NCBI GenBank assembly: GCA_012840485.1
Contig: DULG01000021.1
Location: 1 to 48,976 of the forward strand
Source of the DNA: Clostridia bacterium
GTDB taxonomy: Bacteria > Bacillota > Thermoanaerobacteria > Thermoanaerobacterales > Thermoanaerobacteraceae
Length of the DNA stretch: 48,976 bases
Direction: 5' to 3'
This document shows, in pieces, positions 23,342 through 33,886 of this stretch (positions are counted from its first letter, which is position 1; every line of letters begins with the position of its first letter). The position numbers and the translations under genes are program-made. The notes beneath the pieces were generated by a model. It saw nothing but the letters and a program-made list of their open reading frames with translations, ran no database searches and was not told the origin of the DNA.

Positions 23342-24070
23342 GTGAGGCTTGTGAGAATAGACAAAAGGCCAAACGAATATGGCATTCTTGAGAAGGATAG
23401 AGTGATTATGCTAAACAGCGGGGAAACTGTTACATACAAGTTAGAGGAAGTAAAGCTTTTGCCTCCTTGCCTGCCTACAAAAGCTATATGCGTAGGGTTA
23501 AATTATAGGGATCATATAGAGGAAATGGGGGACAAAGAGCCGGAGGAACCGACATTATTCATAAAACCTTCAACAGCAGTTATTGGCCCTGATGATTTCA
23601 TAGTCCTTCCAGAGATGTCCGAAAGGGTTGACTATGAGGGGGAATTAGCTGTTGTAATAGGCAAAAGAGCGAAAAATGTGTCTGAAAAAGATGCGTTAGA
23701 TTATGTCCTTGGCTATACGATAGCTAACGATGTAACTGCGCGGGATTTGCAGGCAAAAGATGGCCAATGGACAAGAGCGAAGTCTTTTGATACCTTTTTG
23801 CCCATAGGCCCTTGGATTGTGACAGACTTGGACCCATCTTCTTTGGACATAACTACATATGTAAATGATGAAGTAAAGCAAAAAAGTAACACCAGACATC
23901 TCATATTTGGCGTTCCAAAACTTGTGAGTTTTATATCTCACATAATGACGTTAAACCCTGGCGACGTCATATTGACGGGAACACCCTCTGGCGTTGGTCC
24001 TTTAAAACCTGGAGACGTTGTAACTATTGAAATAGAAGGAATAGAAAAATTAACAAATAAAGTAAAATAA
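23342..24070 (+). CDS. Fumarylacetoacetate hydrolase-family protein
   Basis: This is a 242-residue FAH-fold enzyme. [12 protein letters not shown] is the family signature; metal ligands are E99 and E101 in [11 protein letters not shown] and D130 in [10 protein letters not shown], and K147 in RAKSFDTF is probably catalytic. Members hydrolyse or decarboxylate 2-oxo acids, for example acylpyruvases and oxaloacetate tautomerase or decarboxylase. The short single-domain form is of the acylpyruvase type rather than true fumarylacetoacetase. GTG start with AGGAGG upstream. It is probably monocistronic and convergent with the DUF1646 gene, which ends two bases away. Confidence 0.9.
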   Translation: MRLVRIDKRPNEYGILEKDRVIMLNSGETVTYKLEEVKLLPPCLPTKAICVGLNYRDHIEEMGDKEPEEPTLFIKPSTAVIGPDDFIVLPEMSERVDYEGELAVVIGKRAKNVSEKDALDYVLGYTIANDVTARDLQAKDGQWTRAKSFDTFLPIGPWIVTDLDPSSLDITTYVNDEVKQKSNTRHLIFGVPKLVSFISHIMTLNPGDVILTGTPSGVGPLKPGDVVTIEIEGIEKLTNKVK

Positions 24071-24072
24071 AA

Positions 24073-25122
24073 TCAGACTACAAAATGAATGATAAAATAT
24101 GTAACTAACCCAATTAAGGATAGAGGAATTCCTACCAAAGCCCATTCACGGCTTTTTATATTCAGCTTTCCTGCTGATATGATATTAGGTATGTTTCCTG
24201 GAATCAACATGCCGCCACTTATTAGAAGCCCCATCAATATTGCTTGGATTTGTTTTGTTGTCATGTGAGGAGAAATTTCAGCTGCTGCCAGTGTTGCGTT
24301 GTCAAGCACTGCTGAGGCCATATTTATCCAGTATAAAAGTCGGCTATCAAGATGAATTATATAATTGTCAATAATAGGTTTGAATCCTGCACCTAAAAGT
24401 TCCAATGCCAGAATAAAAACGAAAATTTTAAATGCTTGAATAAAGATAAATTGAAATCTTTCAACTTTTTTAATTTCCTCTGCTTCTTTAACATAATTTT
24501 CTTCTATAATGAGACTACTTTTCTCTAATTTATTAATGTAAAGTAAACCTAAAAAACCCAAAGCTAATATACCTGGTATGACGTAAATGCCTAAGGTAGT
24601 AAAAAGGTAAAGGAAGCTTTCATTTAATTTTGAAGTTACTATTGTAGCTAAGGGCTCTCCAATTGGTGTTAGTGCAGCACCCATGCCGATTGAAAGAGAG
24701 GCAATGACAGTAATCACCACTTTGTCTTTGTGTTTTAAAGGCAACAAGTGAATTATTTCCACTAATATTATTGAGGCTATTATGGCTGTGATTATACTGG
24801 CTGTCAAGCCAAGGATAATAATTACTAAAAATACAAATATTTTAAGCGGAATATGAGTTACTACTGTTCCTATAAATTTTTTAAATTTATCTTTAAATAT
24901 CTCAAATAAAAGTCCTGATAAAAATACGGCTGCTGTTATTAAATACAAAAGATAATTTTTAAATATGTGAGCTATCAGGTCATAAGAAAATACTCCTGAT
25001 ACAAATGCTGCAGCAACTCCCATTGCAAAAAGAAAATATTCGATGTTGTGTTCTATATGCCTATTTGCAAGAGGCAAAATTAGGATCATTAATAATATTA
25101 CTAAGAGTGCAACAATGACCAC
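24073..25122 (-). CDS. DUF1646-family membrane transporter
   Basis: This 349-residue protein has about ten membrane segments and belongs to the DUF1646 family, distant relatives of SLC13/ArsB-type ion transporters. LSIGMGAALTPIGEPLATI and MLIPGNIPNIISAGKL are the paired reentrant-loop-like motifs, and DNATLAAAEISP is conserved. It is probably a Na+ or other cation antiporter. The GTG at 25122 is preceded by AAAGGAGG. The gene sits behind a structured leader with a terminator, similar to the DUF1646 RNA motif that gave its name to a Na+ riboswitch class. Confidence 0.82.
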   Translation of the reverse strand: MVIVALLVILLMILILPLANRHIEHNIEYFLFAMGVAAAFVSGVFSYDLIAHIFKNYLLYLITAAVFLSGLLFEIFKDKFKKFIGTVVTHIPLKIFVFLVIIILGLTASIITAIIASIILVEIIHLLPLKHKDKVVITVIASLSIGMGAALTPIGEPLATIVTSKLNESFLYLFTTLGIYVIPGILALGFLGLLYINKLEKSSLIIEENYVKEAEEIKKVERFQFIFIQAFKIFVFILALELLGAGFKPIIDNYIIHLDSRLLYWINMASAVLDNATLAAAEISPHMTTKQIQAILMGLLISGGMLIPGNIPNIISAGKLNIKSREWALVGIPLSLIGLVTYFIIHFVV

Positions 25123-25160
25123 AATCCATCCTCCTTTTACATTATTATTTGTATTATTTT

Positions 25161-25271
25161 GTAAAATAAAAGGTGGAAAAACTCACCTTTAAGATGAGCT
25201 TCCCACCCAAGAAGCCGAAAGTTCTTGAACAAGTCGTAAGACTTGCCAACCGTAAAAACTTTATTTACTTT
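25161..25271 (-). ncRNA. Structured leader, candidate Na+-I (DUF1646-motif) riboswitch
   Basis: On the minus strand the leader contains a CAAGTC/GACTTG hairpin and an AAGAA/TTCTT hairpin. It ends in a terminator hairpin: GGTGGGAAGCTCATC pairs with GGTGAGTTTTTCCACC (25172-25207), followed by TTTTATTTT. A promoter lies just before and a DUF1646 transporter gene directly after. The DUF1646 RNA motif is known as a sodium-sensing riboswitch upstream of such genes. I recognise the context and architecture, but cannot verify the aptamer consensus base by base. Confidence 0.65.
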
Positions 25272-25277
25272 ATTAAA

Positions 25278-25307
25278 ATTATAACATATAGGTATTTAGA
25301 TAAGCAA
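25278..25307 (-). promoter_or_regulatory. Promoter of the DUF1646 leader
   Basis: On the minus strand TTGCTT (25302-25307), an 18-bp spacer and TATAAT (25278-25283), preceded by TGT, form an extended -10 promoter. Confidence 0.6.
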
Positions 25308-25322
25308 CAGAGATGATATAAA

Positions 25323-26318
25323 TTAGCTCAATACAGTGATTAAAAATATTCCGTATAATACTCCTCCAAACATAAGCATAAAAGGATTAACTGACTTTTT
25401 CATATTTACCCACATTAAATTTAAAATAGCTGAAGTTAAAGCTAACATGGCACTTAAAAAAGCTATTCCTGTGATGTTCCATGGTGTAAACAGTATACCA
25501 ATAGTAACTGGTATGGAAGACTGGAACACCATTGCTCCTGTTATGTTTCCAAGGGCAAGGGTATCTTTTTTTTGTCCTACCCACACTATGGAATTAAATT
25601 TTTCAGGAAGCTCTGTTGCGATAGGTGCTATGACAATTGAAAGTATTAAAGGGGAAATTCCCATTATATGAGACAAATCTTTTACATATCCCACAAACAA
25701 GTGGGCACTAAAAACTATTCCCAAAAGAGATAGACTCAATTGAGCGGTTATCCAAAATAAATTGGTTTCTACTTTTAAAAATTTTGAAAAATATAGCATA
25801 CCTATATTTTCATTTAACTGTTGCTTGTCGGAAAAGATATGTTTTATATAAAAGGCATAAGCTAAAAGTACCAATATAACTGCGGATATTCTAATTTCAT
25901 TAAATTGATTAAAAATAGAAGCAAAAATTGCTATTATATATATTAAAACAAAATACATAAGGTCCCTATAAAACATTTTTTTATCAGCATTCATAGTCAA
26001 AGGCCTTTTGTTCAGAAGGGAATAAATTGCGACAGCTAAGCCTGTTACCAAAAATCCTAAAGTAGAGAGCATAAAAGGAGCCCCTAAAATAGCACCTGTA
26101 GCTATTTGACTTGCCTCTCTTCCTCCATAAAATATTATAGCGACAATTGATATAATTGTCTCAGGAAGAGCAGTTCCTACAGCTGCTAAAATGCTTCCCA
26201 CAATCCCTTGACTTAAGTTTAATTTTTTACCGAACCACTCTACTGAATTTGTAAAAAAAATACATGAAAGAAGGATAAAGACAAGGCTGGCAATTAGCAT
26301 TACTATATCTTGTGTCAA
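25323..26318 (-). CDS. CaCA-family sodium/calcium (cation) antiporter
   Basis: This 331-residue membrane protein carries the two alpha repeats of the CaCA superfamily: GSILAAVGTALPETIISIVA (about 42-61) and SIVIAPIATELPEKFNSIVW in the second half. About ten helices are predictable. It exchanges Ca2+ or another cation for Na+ or H+. The TTG at 26318 is supported by AAAGGAG eight bases upstream. The DUF1646 gene follows in the same direction but has its own promoter and leader; two neighbouring cation transporters suggest a shared ion-homeostasis role. Confidence 0.88.
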   Translation of the reverse strand: MTQDIVMLIASLVFILLSCIFFTNSVEWFGKKLNLSQGIVGSILAAVGTALPETIISIVAIIFYGGREASQIATGAILGAPFMLSTLGFLVTGLAVAIYSLLNKRPLTMNADKKMFYRDLMYFVLIYIIAIFASIFNQFNEIRISAVILVLLAYAFYIKHIFSDKQQLNENIGMLYFSKFLKVETNLFWITAQLSLSLLGIVFSAHLFVGYVKDLSHIMGISPLILSIVIAPIATELPEKFNSIVWVGQKKDTLALGNITGAMVFQSSIPVTIGILFTPWNITGIAFLSAMLALTSAILNLMWVNMKKSVNPFMLMFGGVLYGIFLITVLS

Positions 26319-26358
26319 TTTTTACACTCCTTTGTGGATTCCTATTATTTTAGCCATT

Positions 26359-26399
26359 TACAATAATGTATTGTATCATAAAGAAAAAAAATAATTCAA
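26359..26399 (-). promoter_or_regulatory. Promoter and dyad of the CaCA gene
   Basis: On the minus strand TTGAAT (26394-26399), 18 bp and TACAAT (26370-26375). The perfect dyad TACAATA-ATG-TATTGTA (26359-26375) overlaps the -10 box and start site. It resembles the TACAA/TTGTA arms of the yhf operators, but the spacing differs. Confidence 0.5.
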
Positions 26400-26430
26400 T
26401 ATGGAGCTATTTAGTTATATTTGCTTGACC

Positions 26431-26460
26431 TTGACTTAAAATAGTTTATATCTTTAAAAT
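26431..26460 (+). promoter_or_regulatory. Promoter-like element before the antitoxin relic
   Basis: TTGACT (26431-26436), 18 bp, TAAAAT (26455-26460); an additional TATAAT occurs at 26469-26474. Either could still drive the relic and reach addB. Confidence 0.35.
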
Positions 26461-26510
26461 AAAGATGTATAATATAAGTAAAAAGAAGATAAGTTGTGGT
26501 GGTGTTTCAT

Positions 26511-26704
26511 ATGGAAAATGTATTAAGAAAAAGAGCAAAAAGACATTAGTGATGAGCTGCCAGAAGAATGAAAGAAGAGAAAGAAGAAGACGAGGCAATA
26601 CAAGAAATTTTGAATGACAAAGATTTAATGGAATCCATAGAAAGAGATTAAGAGATATTGAAAATGGCGACGTCTATGATTTTGAGGACGTGTTTTTTTT
26701 ATAA
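26511..26704 (+). pseudogene. Antitoxin-like gene relic
   Basis: Pieces in different frames join into one small acidic protein. MENVLRKRAKRH (26511-26549) is followed by KDISDELPEE, then MKEEKEEDEAIQEILNDKD and LMESIERD (26568-26651), and finally LRDIENGDVYDFEDVFF to 26704. The ending ESIER.L.DIENG.VYDFEDV resembles Phd/RelB-like antitoxin C termini. At least three frameshifts separate the parts, so it is inactive, and no toxin gene is adjacent. The 300-odd bases between the CaCA gene and addB hold only this relic and promoter elements. Confidence 0.45.
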
Positions 26705-26750
26705 TAATGTGCTAACATTTATTATAGAAATGTCTTTAGGAGTTGATTAT

Positions 26751-29700
26751 ATGAGCATAAGGTTTATATATGGAAGAGCAGGTACAGGCAAAACTTACTT
26801 TTGCCTTAAGGATATAAAGAAAAAGTTAAATGATGGCAACTCCCATCCCCTTATACTTCTTGTTCCAGAGCAGTTTACATTTGAGGCAGAAAAGTATCTT
26901 TTGGATACCATTGAAAAAGATGAGAAAATGAGGGCACAGGTTTTGAGCTTTAAAACTTTAGCAAATAGGGTGTTTACAGAGGTTGGTGGGCTTACCCGCC
27001 AACACATGAAGTCCTGTGGCAGGTCAATGATTATTTACAAGATAATGGAGGATATTAAAGAAGAACTTAAGGTTTATTCTAAAGCTTCAAAACAGCAAGG
27101 CTTTATAAAAAGGATTTCAGAAATGATAACAGAATTTAAAAGATTTGAAGTAACACCTGATAAACTATTAGAAGCGGCGGAAAGCTTAGAGAAGGTTGGA
27201 TTGAGGGAGAAGTTAAAAGACTTAAGCTTGATATATTCTAAATTTGAAGAAGCATTACATCAAAATTACATAGACCAGGAGGATGAACTTGCACTTTTGG
27301 CAGTAAAGATAGAGAATTCTTCACAATTTGAAGGGGCAGAATTTTGGATAGACGGTTTTACAGGTTTTACGCCAAAACAGTACAGAGTTATAGAAAAGCT
27401 TTTAAAGAAGGCATCAAGAGTAAATGTAACTCTTACTATGGATACATCTGTAGATTCTTCTCAAATTGATGAGACAGACTTTTTTTACACCACAAAAAAG
27501 ACAGAAAACAGGCTACTTAAGATATGCGAAAGAAATAATATATCCTATGAAAAGCCTGTAGATTTAAATACAGGGATACCAAAGAGGTTTAGAGAAACTG
27601 AAGAGCTTGGTTTTTTAGAAAAACACCTTTTTTCTTACCCCTATAAAGTCTATCCCAAAGAAACGGAAAATATAAGCCTTTTTAAGGCGGTAAATGTGTA
27701 TAGTGAAGTAGAGGAAACGGCAAGAGATATAATAAGGTTGGTAAGAGATGAAAAACTGAGGTATTCTGATATTGTAGTGGCTACAAGGGACTTAAAGAGG
27801 TATCATAAGCTTATAAAAGCTGTATTTCCTCATTATGGGATTCCTCACTTTATAGACTTAAAAATGGACATAAAAAATAATCCCATCGTAGTATTTATAA
27901 CCTCTCTTTTTGAAATCCATTTAAAGAACTGGTCTTATGAGTCAGTTTTCAGATATTTAAAAACAGGCTTTACAGATTTAGATAAAGAAGATATAAGCCT
28001 TTTGGAAAATTATGTTTTAGCCAATGGCATAAAGGGTAACAGATGGAAAGAGGAGGTTTGGAATTTCAGGCTAAATTACAGATTTGACAGGCTGTCAATG
28101 GAAGAAGAGGAAAAAGAGATAATAGAAAGAGTCAACAAAATAAAAGAAAAAATTGCAACCCCTTTGCAGGAATTTTATAAGAAGTTTTCTAAAGCAAAAG
28201 ATGTCAAGGAAGCTTGTGAAGTTTTGTACAATTTTTTGTTGGAGATGGAGTTGCCTCAAAGGATTGAAAAGCTCATTGAAGAGTTTAAAAGACAGAAAGA
28301 GTTTGAGACAGCAAATCAATACGCTCAAATATGGGACATAGTTGTAGATGTATTAGACCAAATGGTAGAAGTTATGAGAGAAGAAAAGGTTACAGTAGAT
28401 CAGTTTGCAAAGATATTGACTATTGGTTTTGATGAATATCAAATTGGAAGTATTCCCCCTACTTTGGATGAGGTTTTGGTGACCAGTGTTGACAGGATGA
28501 AAAGCCACAACGCAAAAACCCTTTATATAATAGGTGTAAATGATGGAGTATTTCCCGCTTCTTCCTTTGAAGAAGGAATACTGACAGACGAAGACAGACA
28601 AACCTTAGCTTCATACGATATAGAATTAGACAGGGATACAAAGGCTAAAGTCTTTGAAGAGCAATTTTTGGTGTACACTGCTTTGACCTCCACAAGCAAA
28701 TTTTTAAGGATAAGCTATCCCATTGCTGACCATGAAGGGAAGAGTTTAAGGCCTTCCATAATAATTTCGCGATTAAAAAAGATTTTTCCTAAAATAAAGC
28801 AGTTGAGCAATGTGGTGGAGATGGATACGGAAGAAGAAAATTTAAATAGGGTTTCAACACCTCCTCCCACTTTTAATGAGATGATAAAGTCAATTAAGAT
28901 GTGGGATATCACAAATAAAATGCATCCTTTGTGGTTGGATGTGTACAAATGGTATGCAAAAGAAAAGTTTTGGGAGCCTAAATTGACAAAGGCTTTGGAG
29001 GGGCTTTACTACATTAATCAAGTTGAAAGAGTGCCTTCTTCTAAAATAAAGAAATTGTATGGAGATGAAATGCACTTCAGTGTCTCAAGGCTTGAGAAGT
29101 ACGCTGCATGTCCTTTTGCCTATTTTGTGCAATACGGTCTTAAAGCGAAAGAAAGAAAAATCTATAGTTTTGAACCGCCTGATTTAGGGACTTTTATGCA
29201 CAATGTCCTTGACAGGTTTTCTAAAGCACTGGAGGAAGAAGGACTTACTTGGCAGGAGATTGATAGAGAGTGGTGCGATGAGGCAGTAGATATCATTGTA
29301 GATGATATGATACAGAAAATACCCGGCTACATTTTGAATAGTAGTCACAGATACAAATATCTTGCTGAAAGGTTAAAAAGAGTGCTTTCTAATGCGGTAT
29401 GGGTGGTATCTGAGCATATAAAGAGAAGTTCTTTTGTGTCTTTAGACCATGAGGTTGCTTTTGGTGATAACCAAAAGTATCCTCCTATAAAGATTGTGTT
29501 GTCAAACGGTGAGGAGATAAATCTCATAGGGAGGATAGACAGGGTTGACATATTTGAGAAAGAGGATGAAGCTTATATAAGGATAATAGATTACAAGTCT
29601 GGCAACAAAACTTTAGACCTTACAGATGTGTTTTATGGTTTAGAACTTCAGCTTTTGATATATTTAGATGCTATATTAGAAAGTGCAATAAAAGAAAACA

Positions 29701-30212
29701 CAAATTTAAATCCGGCTGGGATATTTTACTTTAAAATAGATGACCCGATTATAAGGGCGGATAAAGATATGTCAGATGAAGAGTTGCAAATGCAGATTTT
29801 TAAAAAATTGAGGTTGGAAGGGCTTGTTTTAAATGATGCGCAAATCATAAAAGAGATGGACAAATCAATTGAAGGCACTTCTTATATAATTCCAGCAACA
29901 ATCAATAAAGACGGAAGCATAGGCAAAAACACCAAAGGAGCTACAAAAGAGCAGTTTGAATTGTTGAGAAAACACGTCAAAAAAACTATACAGCGTTTGA
30001 CCGAACAGATGCTAGAAGGAGATATTTCAATTTCGCCATATAAAAAAGATAAAGAAACTCCTTGTAAATATTGCCCTTACTCTTCTGTCTGCCAATTTGA
30101 AACGAATTTTAAAGGGAATGAGTACAGGATTATAAAGAGTAAAGATGTTGAGGAGATATGGAGTATATTGGAACAGGAAGTGAAGTCAGATGGAAACCAA
30201 ATGGACTTATGA
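26751..30212 (+). CDS. addB: ATP-dependent helicase/nuclease subunit B
   Basis: This 1153-residue protein begins with [11 protein letters not shown], a Walker A (about 7-15). It continues with an inactive helicase-like body and ends with a RecB-type nuclease domain: LIGRIDRVD and IRIIDYKSG. Cysteines for the 4Fe-4S cluster appear in AACPFAYF (about residue 786) and [12 protein letters not shown] (about 1104-1113). With AddA it processes double-strand ends and responds to Chi. I chose the ATG at 26751, which has AGGAG eight bases upstream; extension to 26658 runs through the antitoxin relic. Length then matches the usual 1150-1160. It overlaps addA by 23 bases. Confidence 0.96.
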   Translation: MSIRFIYGRAGTGKTYFCLKDIKKKLNDGNSHPLILLVPEQFTFEAEKYLLDTIEKDEKMRAQVLSFKTLANRVFTEVGGLTRQHMKSCGRSMIIYKIMEDIKEELKVYSKASKQQGFIKRISEMITEFKRFEVTPDKLLEAAESLEKVGLREKLKDLSLIYSKFEEALHQNYIDQEDELALLAVKIENSSQFEGAEFWIDGFTGFTPKQYRVIEKLLKKASRVNVTLTMDTSVDSSQIDETDFFYTTKKTENRLLKICERNNISYEKPVDLNTGIPKRFRETEELGFLEKHLFSYPYKVYPKETENISLFKAVNVYSEVEETARDIIRLVRDEKLRYSDIVVATRDLKRYHKLIKAVFPHYGIPHFIDLKMDIKNNPIVVFITSLFEIHLKNWSYESVFRYLKTGFTDLDKEDISLLENYVLANGIKGNRWKEEVWNFRLNYRFDRLSMEEEEKEIIERVNKIKEKIATPLQEFYKKFSKAKDVKEACEVLYNFLLEMELPQRIEKLIEEFKRQKEFETANQYAQIWDIVVDVLDQMVEVMREEKVTVDQFAKILTIGFDEYQIGSIPPTLDEVLVTSVDRMKSHNAKTLYIIGVNDGVFPASSFEEGILTDEDRQTLASYDIELDRDTKAKVFEEQFLVYTALTSTSKFLRISYPIADHEGKSLRPSIIISRLKKIFPKIKQLSNVVEMDTEEENLNRVSTPPPTFNEMIKSIKMWDITNKMHPLWLDVYKWYAKEKFWEPKLTKALEGLYYINQVERVPSSKIKKLYGDEMHFSVSRLEKYAACPFAYFVQYGLKAKERKIYSFEPPDLGTFMHNVLDRFSKALEEEGLTWQEIDREWCDEAVDIIVDDMIQKIPGYILNSSHRYKYLAERLKRVLSNAVWVVSEHIKRSSFVSLDHEVAFGDNQKYPPIKIVLSNGEEINLIGRIDRVDIFEKEDEAYIRIIDYKSGNKTLDLTDVFYGLELQLLIYLDAILESAIKENTNLNPAGIFYFKIDDPIIRADKDMSDEELQMQIFKKLRLEGLVLNDAQIIKEMDKSIEGTSYIIPATINKDGSIGKNTKGATKEQFELLRKHVKKTIQRLTEQMLEGDISISPYKKDKETPCKYCPYSSVCQFETNFKGNEYRIIKSKDVEEIWSILEQEVKSDGNQMDL

Positions 30213-33200
30213 ACAACAGCTGGCTATAAATGCAAGGGGCAATAATCTCTTGGTGGCAGCAGGTGCAGGCTCTGGCAAAACAGCCGTTTTGGTTGAAAGA
30301 ATTATAAGACTTATTACAGACAAAGAAAATCCTATAAATATTGATAGATTGTTGGTAGTAACTTTTACAAATGCTGCTGCCTCTGAAATGAGAGAAAGGA
30401 TAGCAGAAGCGTTGATTTCTAAGTTAGACCAAAATCCCGAAGACAGGCGGCTTAGCAATCAGCTAACATTACTTAACAAAGCTACAATCACCACAATTCA
30501 CTCCTTCTGCTTGGAAGTAGTGAGAAATAACTTTTTTCTCATAGATTTAGACCCTAACTTTAGAATAGGGGATGATACAGAAACTTTACTTTTAAAATTA
30601 GAGGCGGCAGAGGAGCTTTTTGAGGAATTATATCAAAAAGAGGATAATGAAGATTTTTTAACATTGGTTGAAAGTTATGGAGGCACAAAGGACGATAAAC
30701 CCCTTGTAGATATTCTTTTAAAATTGTACGACTTTGTAAAATCACTTCCCTGGCCTGAAAAATGGTTTAGAGATGTGTTATTAAGCTTTGAAGTTAAAGA
30801 GGATTTTAATTTTGAAAATTCACAATGGGCAGCAGTAATATTAGACAGTTTAAAAGTAGAAATGTCAGGGCTTTTAAATGGAATGTATGTGGCAATTGCT
30901 AAGCTTCATGGTGAAAATGGGCTACAAAGCTATCTTGATAATTTTGAAATAGAGGCGGAAAGCTTGGGAAAACTTCTAGACTGTGAAAATTGGGAGGAAT
31001 TTAAAGAACAGATAAATGCCATAGAGTTTGATAGACTTCCCAGAGCAGGTAAAGAGATAGACCCTAAAGTAAAAGATGAAGTGACAAAAATAAGAAATGA
31101 GGTTAAAGCTAAAATTAAGGAGATAAGAAATAAGTTTTTTTCAGATGACATAGAAAAGATTGAAAAAGAAATTAAAGCTTTGTACCCTATCATGAAGGCT
31201 TTAGTGGATTTGATTTTACTTTTTGATAAAAAATATACTGATAAAAAAAGGGAAAAAGGTATTATAGACTTTAATGACATTGAACATTTTTCACTGCAAA
31301 TTTTGACACAAGTCGATGAAAACGGGAATGTGAAGCCTTCAGAGGCAGCTTTGATGTATAGAGAAAAATTCCAAGAAATTTTTGTGGATGAATATCAAGA
31401 TTCTAATTTAATACAGGAAGTTATACTAAGCACTATAGCCCGAGAAGACACACCTAACAGGTTTATGGTAGGAGATGTAAAACAGAGCATATACAGGTTT
31501 AGGCAGGCAAATCCTTATATATTTTTTGAAAAGTACAATACTTATTCTTCAAAAGAGGAAGATAAAAATAAAAAGATACTGCTTTATAAAAATTTCAGAA
31601 GCAGACCCCAAATCATAGATGCGGTAAATTTCATTTTCAAAAAGATAATGTCTAAGAATGTAGGGGAGATAGATTATACAGAGGAAGAGAAGTTAAATTA
31701 TGGAGCAGATTTTGGAATACCTCCTCTTGATGCCATTGTAGGGGGACCTGTGGAAATACATTTGATAGAGAAAAATGATGAAACTCCTGAAGAGGAAGAA
31801 TTAGAGGTTTATGGGGAAGAAGAGGAAGAGATTATTGACAACATACAAGTAGAAGCAAGGGTGGTAGCTCAAAGGATAAAGGAATTAGTTACACAAAATG
31901 AGAAAAATACCTTTATGGTTTATGATAAAAACCTCAAAAATTATAGGCCTGTTGAGTATAGGGATATAGTAATACTTTTGAGGGCTACAGAAAGATGGGC
32001 ACCTGTATTTTTAGAAGAATTTATAAATGTCGGTATTCCTGCTTTTGCGGACACAGGAACGGGATACTTTGAAACAACGGAGATAAAGACTATAATATCT
32101 CTCCTTCAGGTGATAGACAACCCAATGCAAGATATTCCGTTATTGGCAGTTTTGAGGTCTCCTATTTTTTCCTTTACCCCAGAAGAATTAATTGACATAA
32201 GGTTAGAAGAGCCTAATAGAGCTATATATGAAGCACTTAAAAAGGTATCACAAAGGGAGGATGAATTAGGGCAAAAAGCTAAAAGTTTCTTAGAATCATT
32301 GAAAAAGTGGCAAGAGAAAGCCATTTATATGCCGGTGGATGAGTTTTTGTGGTATTTATATCAAGACACTGGTTATTATGCCTATGTGGGGGCAATGCCT
32401 CAAGGAGTGCAGAGGCAGGCAAACTTGAGGATTTTGTTTGAAAGGGCAAAGCAGTACGAGGAAACAAGTTTTAAAGGGCTGTTTAACTTTATCAATTTTA
32501 TAAACCGCCTCAAAGTCAGCAGTGGCGATATGGGAAGTGCTAAAATAGTAGGAGAAAATGAAAATGTAGTCAGGATAATGAGTATACACAAAAGTAAAGG
32601 TCTTGAATTCCCGGTAGTCATAGTGGCAGGGTTAGGTAAACAGTTTAATTTAAAGGATTTAAGCCAAAGCGTATTGTACCATCATTTATTAGGATTGGGC
32701 CCTGAGTTTGTGGACTTCAAGAGAAGAATTTCTTATCCCAGCATTGTGAAAGAGGCAATAAAAAACAAAATAAAGTTAGAAAGCCTTTCTGAAGAGATGA
32801 GAGTTTTGTACGTTGCTTTGACAAGGGCGAAAGAAAAGTTAATACTTGTAGGAAGCATTAGAGATATAAAGAAGAATGTGAGGAAATGGGCAAATGCAGC
32901 AGTTTTGCAAGATAAGGTTTCTGAATATGATATTTTAAATGGCAAAAGCTACATGGATTGGATTGGTTCAGCTGTTATAAGACACAAAGACTTAGAACCT
33001 TTACGTGAGTTTGCAGGCGTTTCTCTTTCTGCAGAACAAGATGCTTCAAAATGGGAAGTAAAATTATGGAGTAAAAAGGATGTGCTTTTAGAAAAAGAGA
33101 AATATGACAAAATAGATGTGGTGGAAAGACTAAAAGGTTTAGACTTGGATGCCCACTACAGCGAGTTTTACGAAGAAGTTGAAAGAAGGCTAAACTATGT

Positions 33201-33876
33201 ATATCCCTATGAAAAAGCCTGTTACCTACCTGCCAAGCTTTCTGTAACTGAGGTTAAGCGTATTTTAAATGCAGAAATAGTTGACGAAGATACCACATCT
33301 CTTTTTGAGAGAGAAGTTTTAAAAACACCCATATTTTTAGAAAAGAAAAAAGGATTAACTGCAGCTGAAAAAGGTATAGCTATGCACCTTGTCATGCAAA
33401 AACTTGATTTAAATAAGGACTTATCTTTAGATGGCATTAAAGGACAGGTAAAAGATATGGTAGATAGAGAGATATTAACGGGGGAACAGGCAAAAGAAGT
33501 GGATATACAGAAAATTGAAGGATTTTTTAAAACCTCTCTTGGGGAAAGGATGCTAAGTTCAAAAAATGTAAAAAGAGAAGTGCCTTTTCACATTAAATTG
33601 AGCAGCAGGGAGATTTACAAAGATTTGCCTGAAGAATACGAAAATGAGTTTATACAGGTGCAGGGAATTATTGATTGTTTCTTTGAAGAAGAGGATGGTT
33701 TAGTTTTAATAGACTACAAAACGGATTATGTAAAGGAAGGCAAGGAAGAAGAAATTAAAGAAAGATATAAAGTTCAGATAGAACTGTATTCAAAGGCATT
33801 AGAGAATATTACAGGTAAAAAGGTAAAAGAAAAATACATTTATCTGTTTTTTAATGGGAACATTTTGGAGTATTAA
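30190..33876 (+). CDS. addA: ATP-dependent helicase/nuclease subunit A
   Basis: This is a 1228-residue UvrD-like helicase with a C-terminal RecB nuclease domain. Q-motif TYEQQLAI, Walker [10 protein letters not shown] (K30), motif Ia [14 protein letters not shown], Walker [10 protein letters not shown] (about 397) and motif [19 protein letters not shown] [16 protein letters not shown] are all present. The nuclease motif [11 protein letters not shown] lies near residue 1174. AddA supplies helicase and one nuclease activity of the AddAB end-resection complex. It starts inside the 3' end of addB, and sbcD begins ten bases after its stop, so the whole block is probably one operon. Confidence 0.97.
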   Translation: METKWTYEQQLAINARGNNLLVAAGAGSGKTAVLVERIIRLITDKENPINIDRLLVVTFTNAAASEMRERIAEALISKLDQNPEDRRLSNQLTLLNKATITTIHSFCLEVVRNNFFLIDLDPNFRIGDDTETLLLKLEAAEELFEELYQKEDNEDFLTLVESYGGTKDDKPLVDILLKLYDFVKSLPWPEKWFRDVLLSFEVKEDFNFENSQWAAVILDSLKVEMSGLLNGMYVAIAKLHGENGLQSYLDNFEIEAESLGKLLDCENWEEFKEQINAIEFDRLPRAGKEIDPKVKDEVTKIRNEVKAKIKEIRNKFFSDDIEKIEKEIKALYPIMKALVDLILLFDKKYTDKKREKGIIDFNDIEHFSLQILTQVDENGNVKPSEAALMYREKFQEIFVDEYQDSNLIQEVILSTIAREDTPNRFMVGDVKQSIYRFRQANPYIFFEKYNTYSSKEEDKNKKILLYKNFRSRPQIIDAVNFIFKKIMSKNVGEIDYTEEEKLNYGADFGIPPLDAIVGGPVEIHLIEKNDETPEEEELEVYGEEEEEIIDNIQVEARVVAQRIKELVTQNEKNTFMVYDKNLKNYRPVEYRDIVILLRATERWAPVFLEEFINVGIPAFADTGTGYFETTEIKTIISLLQVIDNPMQDIPLLAVLRSPIFSFTPEELIDIRLEEPNRAIYEALKKVSQREDELGQKAKSFLESLKKWQEKAIYMPVDEFLWYLYQDTGYYAYVGAMPQGVQRQANLRILFERAKQYEETSFKGLFNFINFINRLKVSSGDMGSAKIVGENENVVRIMSIHKSKGLEFPVVIVAGLGKQFNLKDLSQSVLYHHLLGLGPEFVDFKRRISYPSIVKEAIKNKIKLESLSEEMRVLYVALTRAKEKLILVGSIRDIKKNVRKWANAAVLQDKVSEYDILNGKSYMDWIGSAVIRHKDLEPLREFAGVSLSAEQDASKWEVKLWSKKDVLLEKEKYDKIDVVERLKGLDLDAHYSEFYEEVERRLNYVYPYEKACYLPAKLSVTEVKRILNAEIVDEDTTSLFEREVLKTPIFLEKKKGLTAAEKGIAMHLVMQKLDLNKDLSLDGIKGQVKDMVDREILTGEQAKEVDIQKIEGFFKTSLGERMLSSKNVKREVPFHIKLSSREIYKDLPEEYENEFIQVQGIIDCFFEEEDGLVLIDYKTDYVKEGKEEEIKERYKVQIELYSKALENITGKKVKEKYIYLFFNGNILEY

Positions 33877-33886
33877 GGGTGATAAA

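Noticed and set aside
26658..26750. N-terminal extension of addB
   Set aside because: The extension reads through the antitoxin relic and lacks a ribosome binding site; ATG at 26751 gives a normal AddB.
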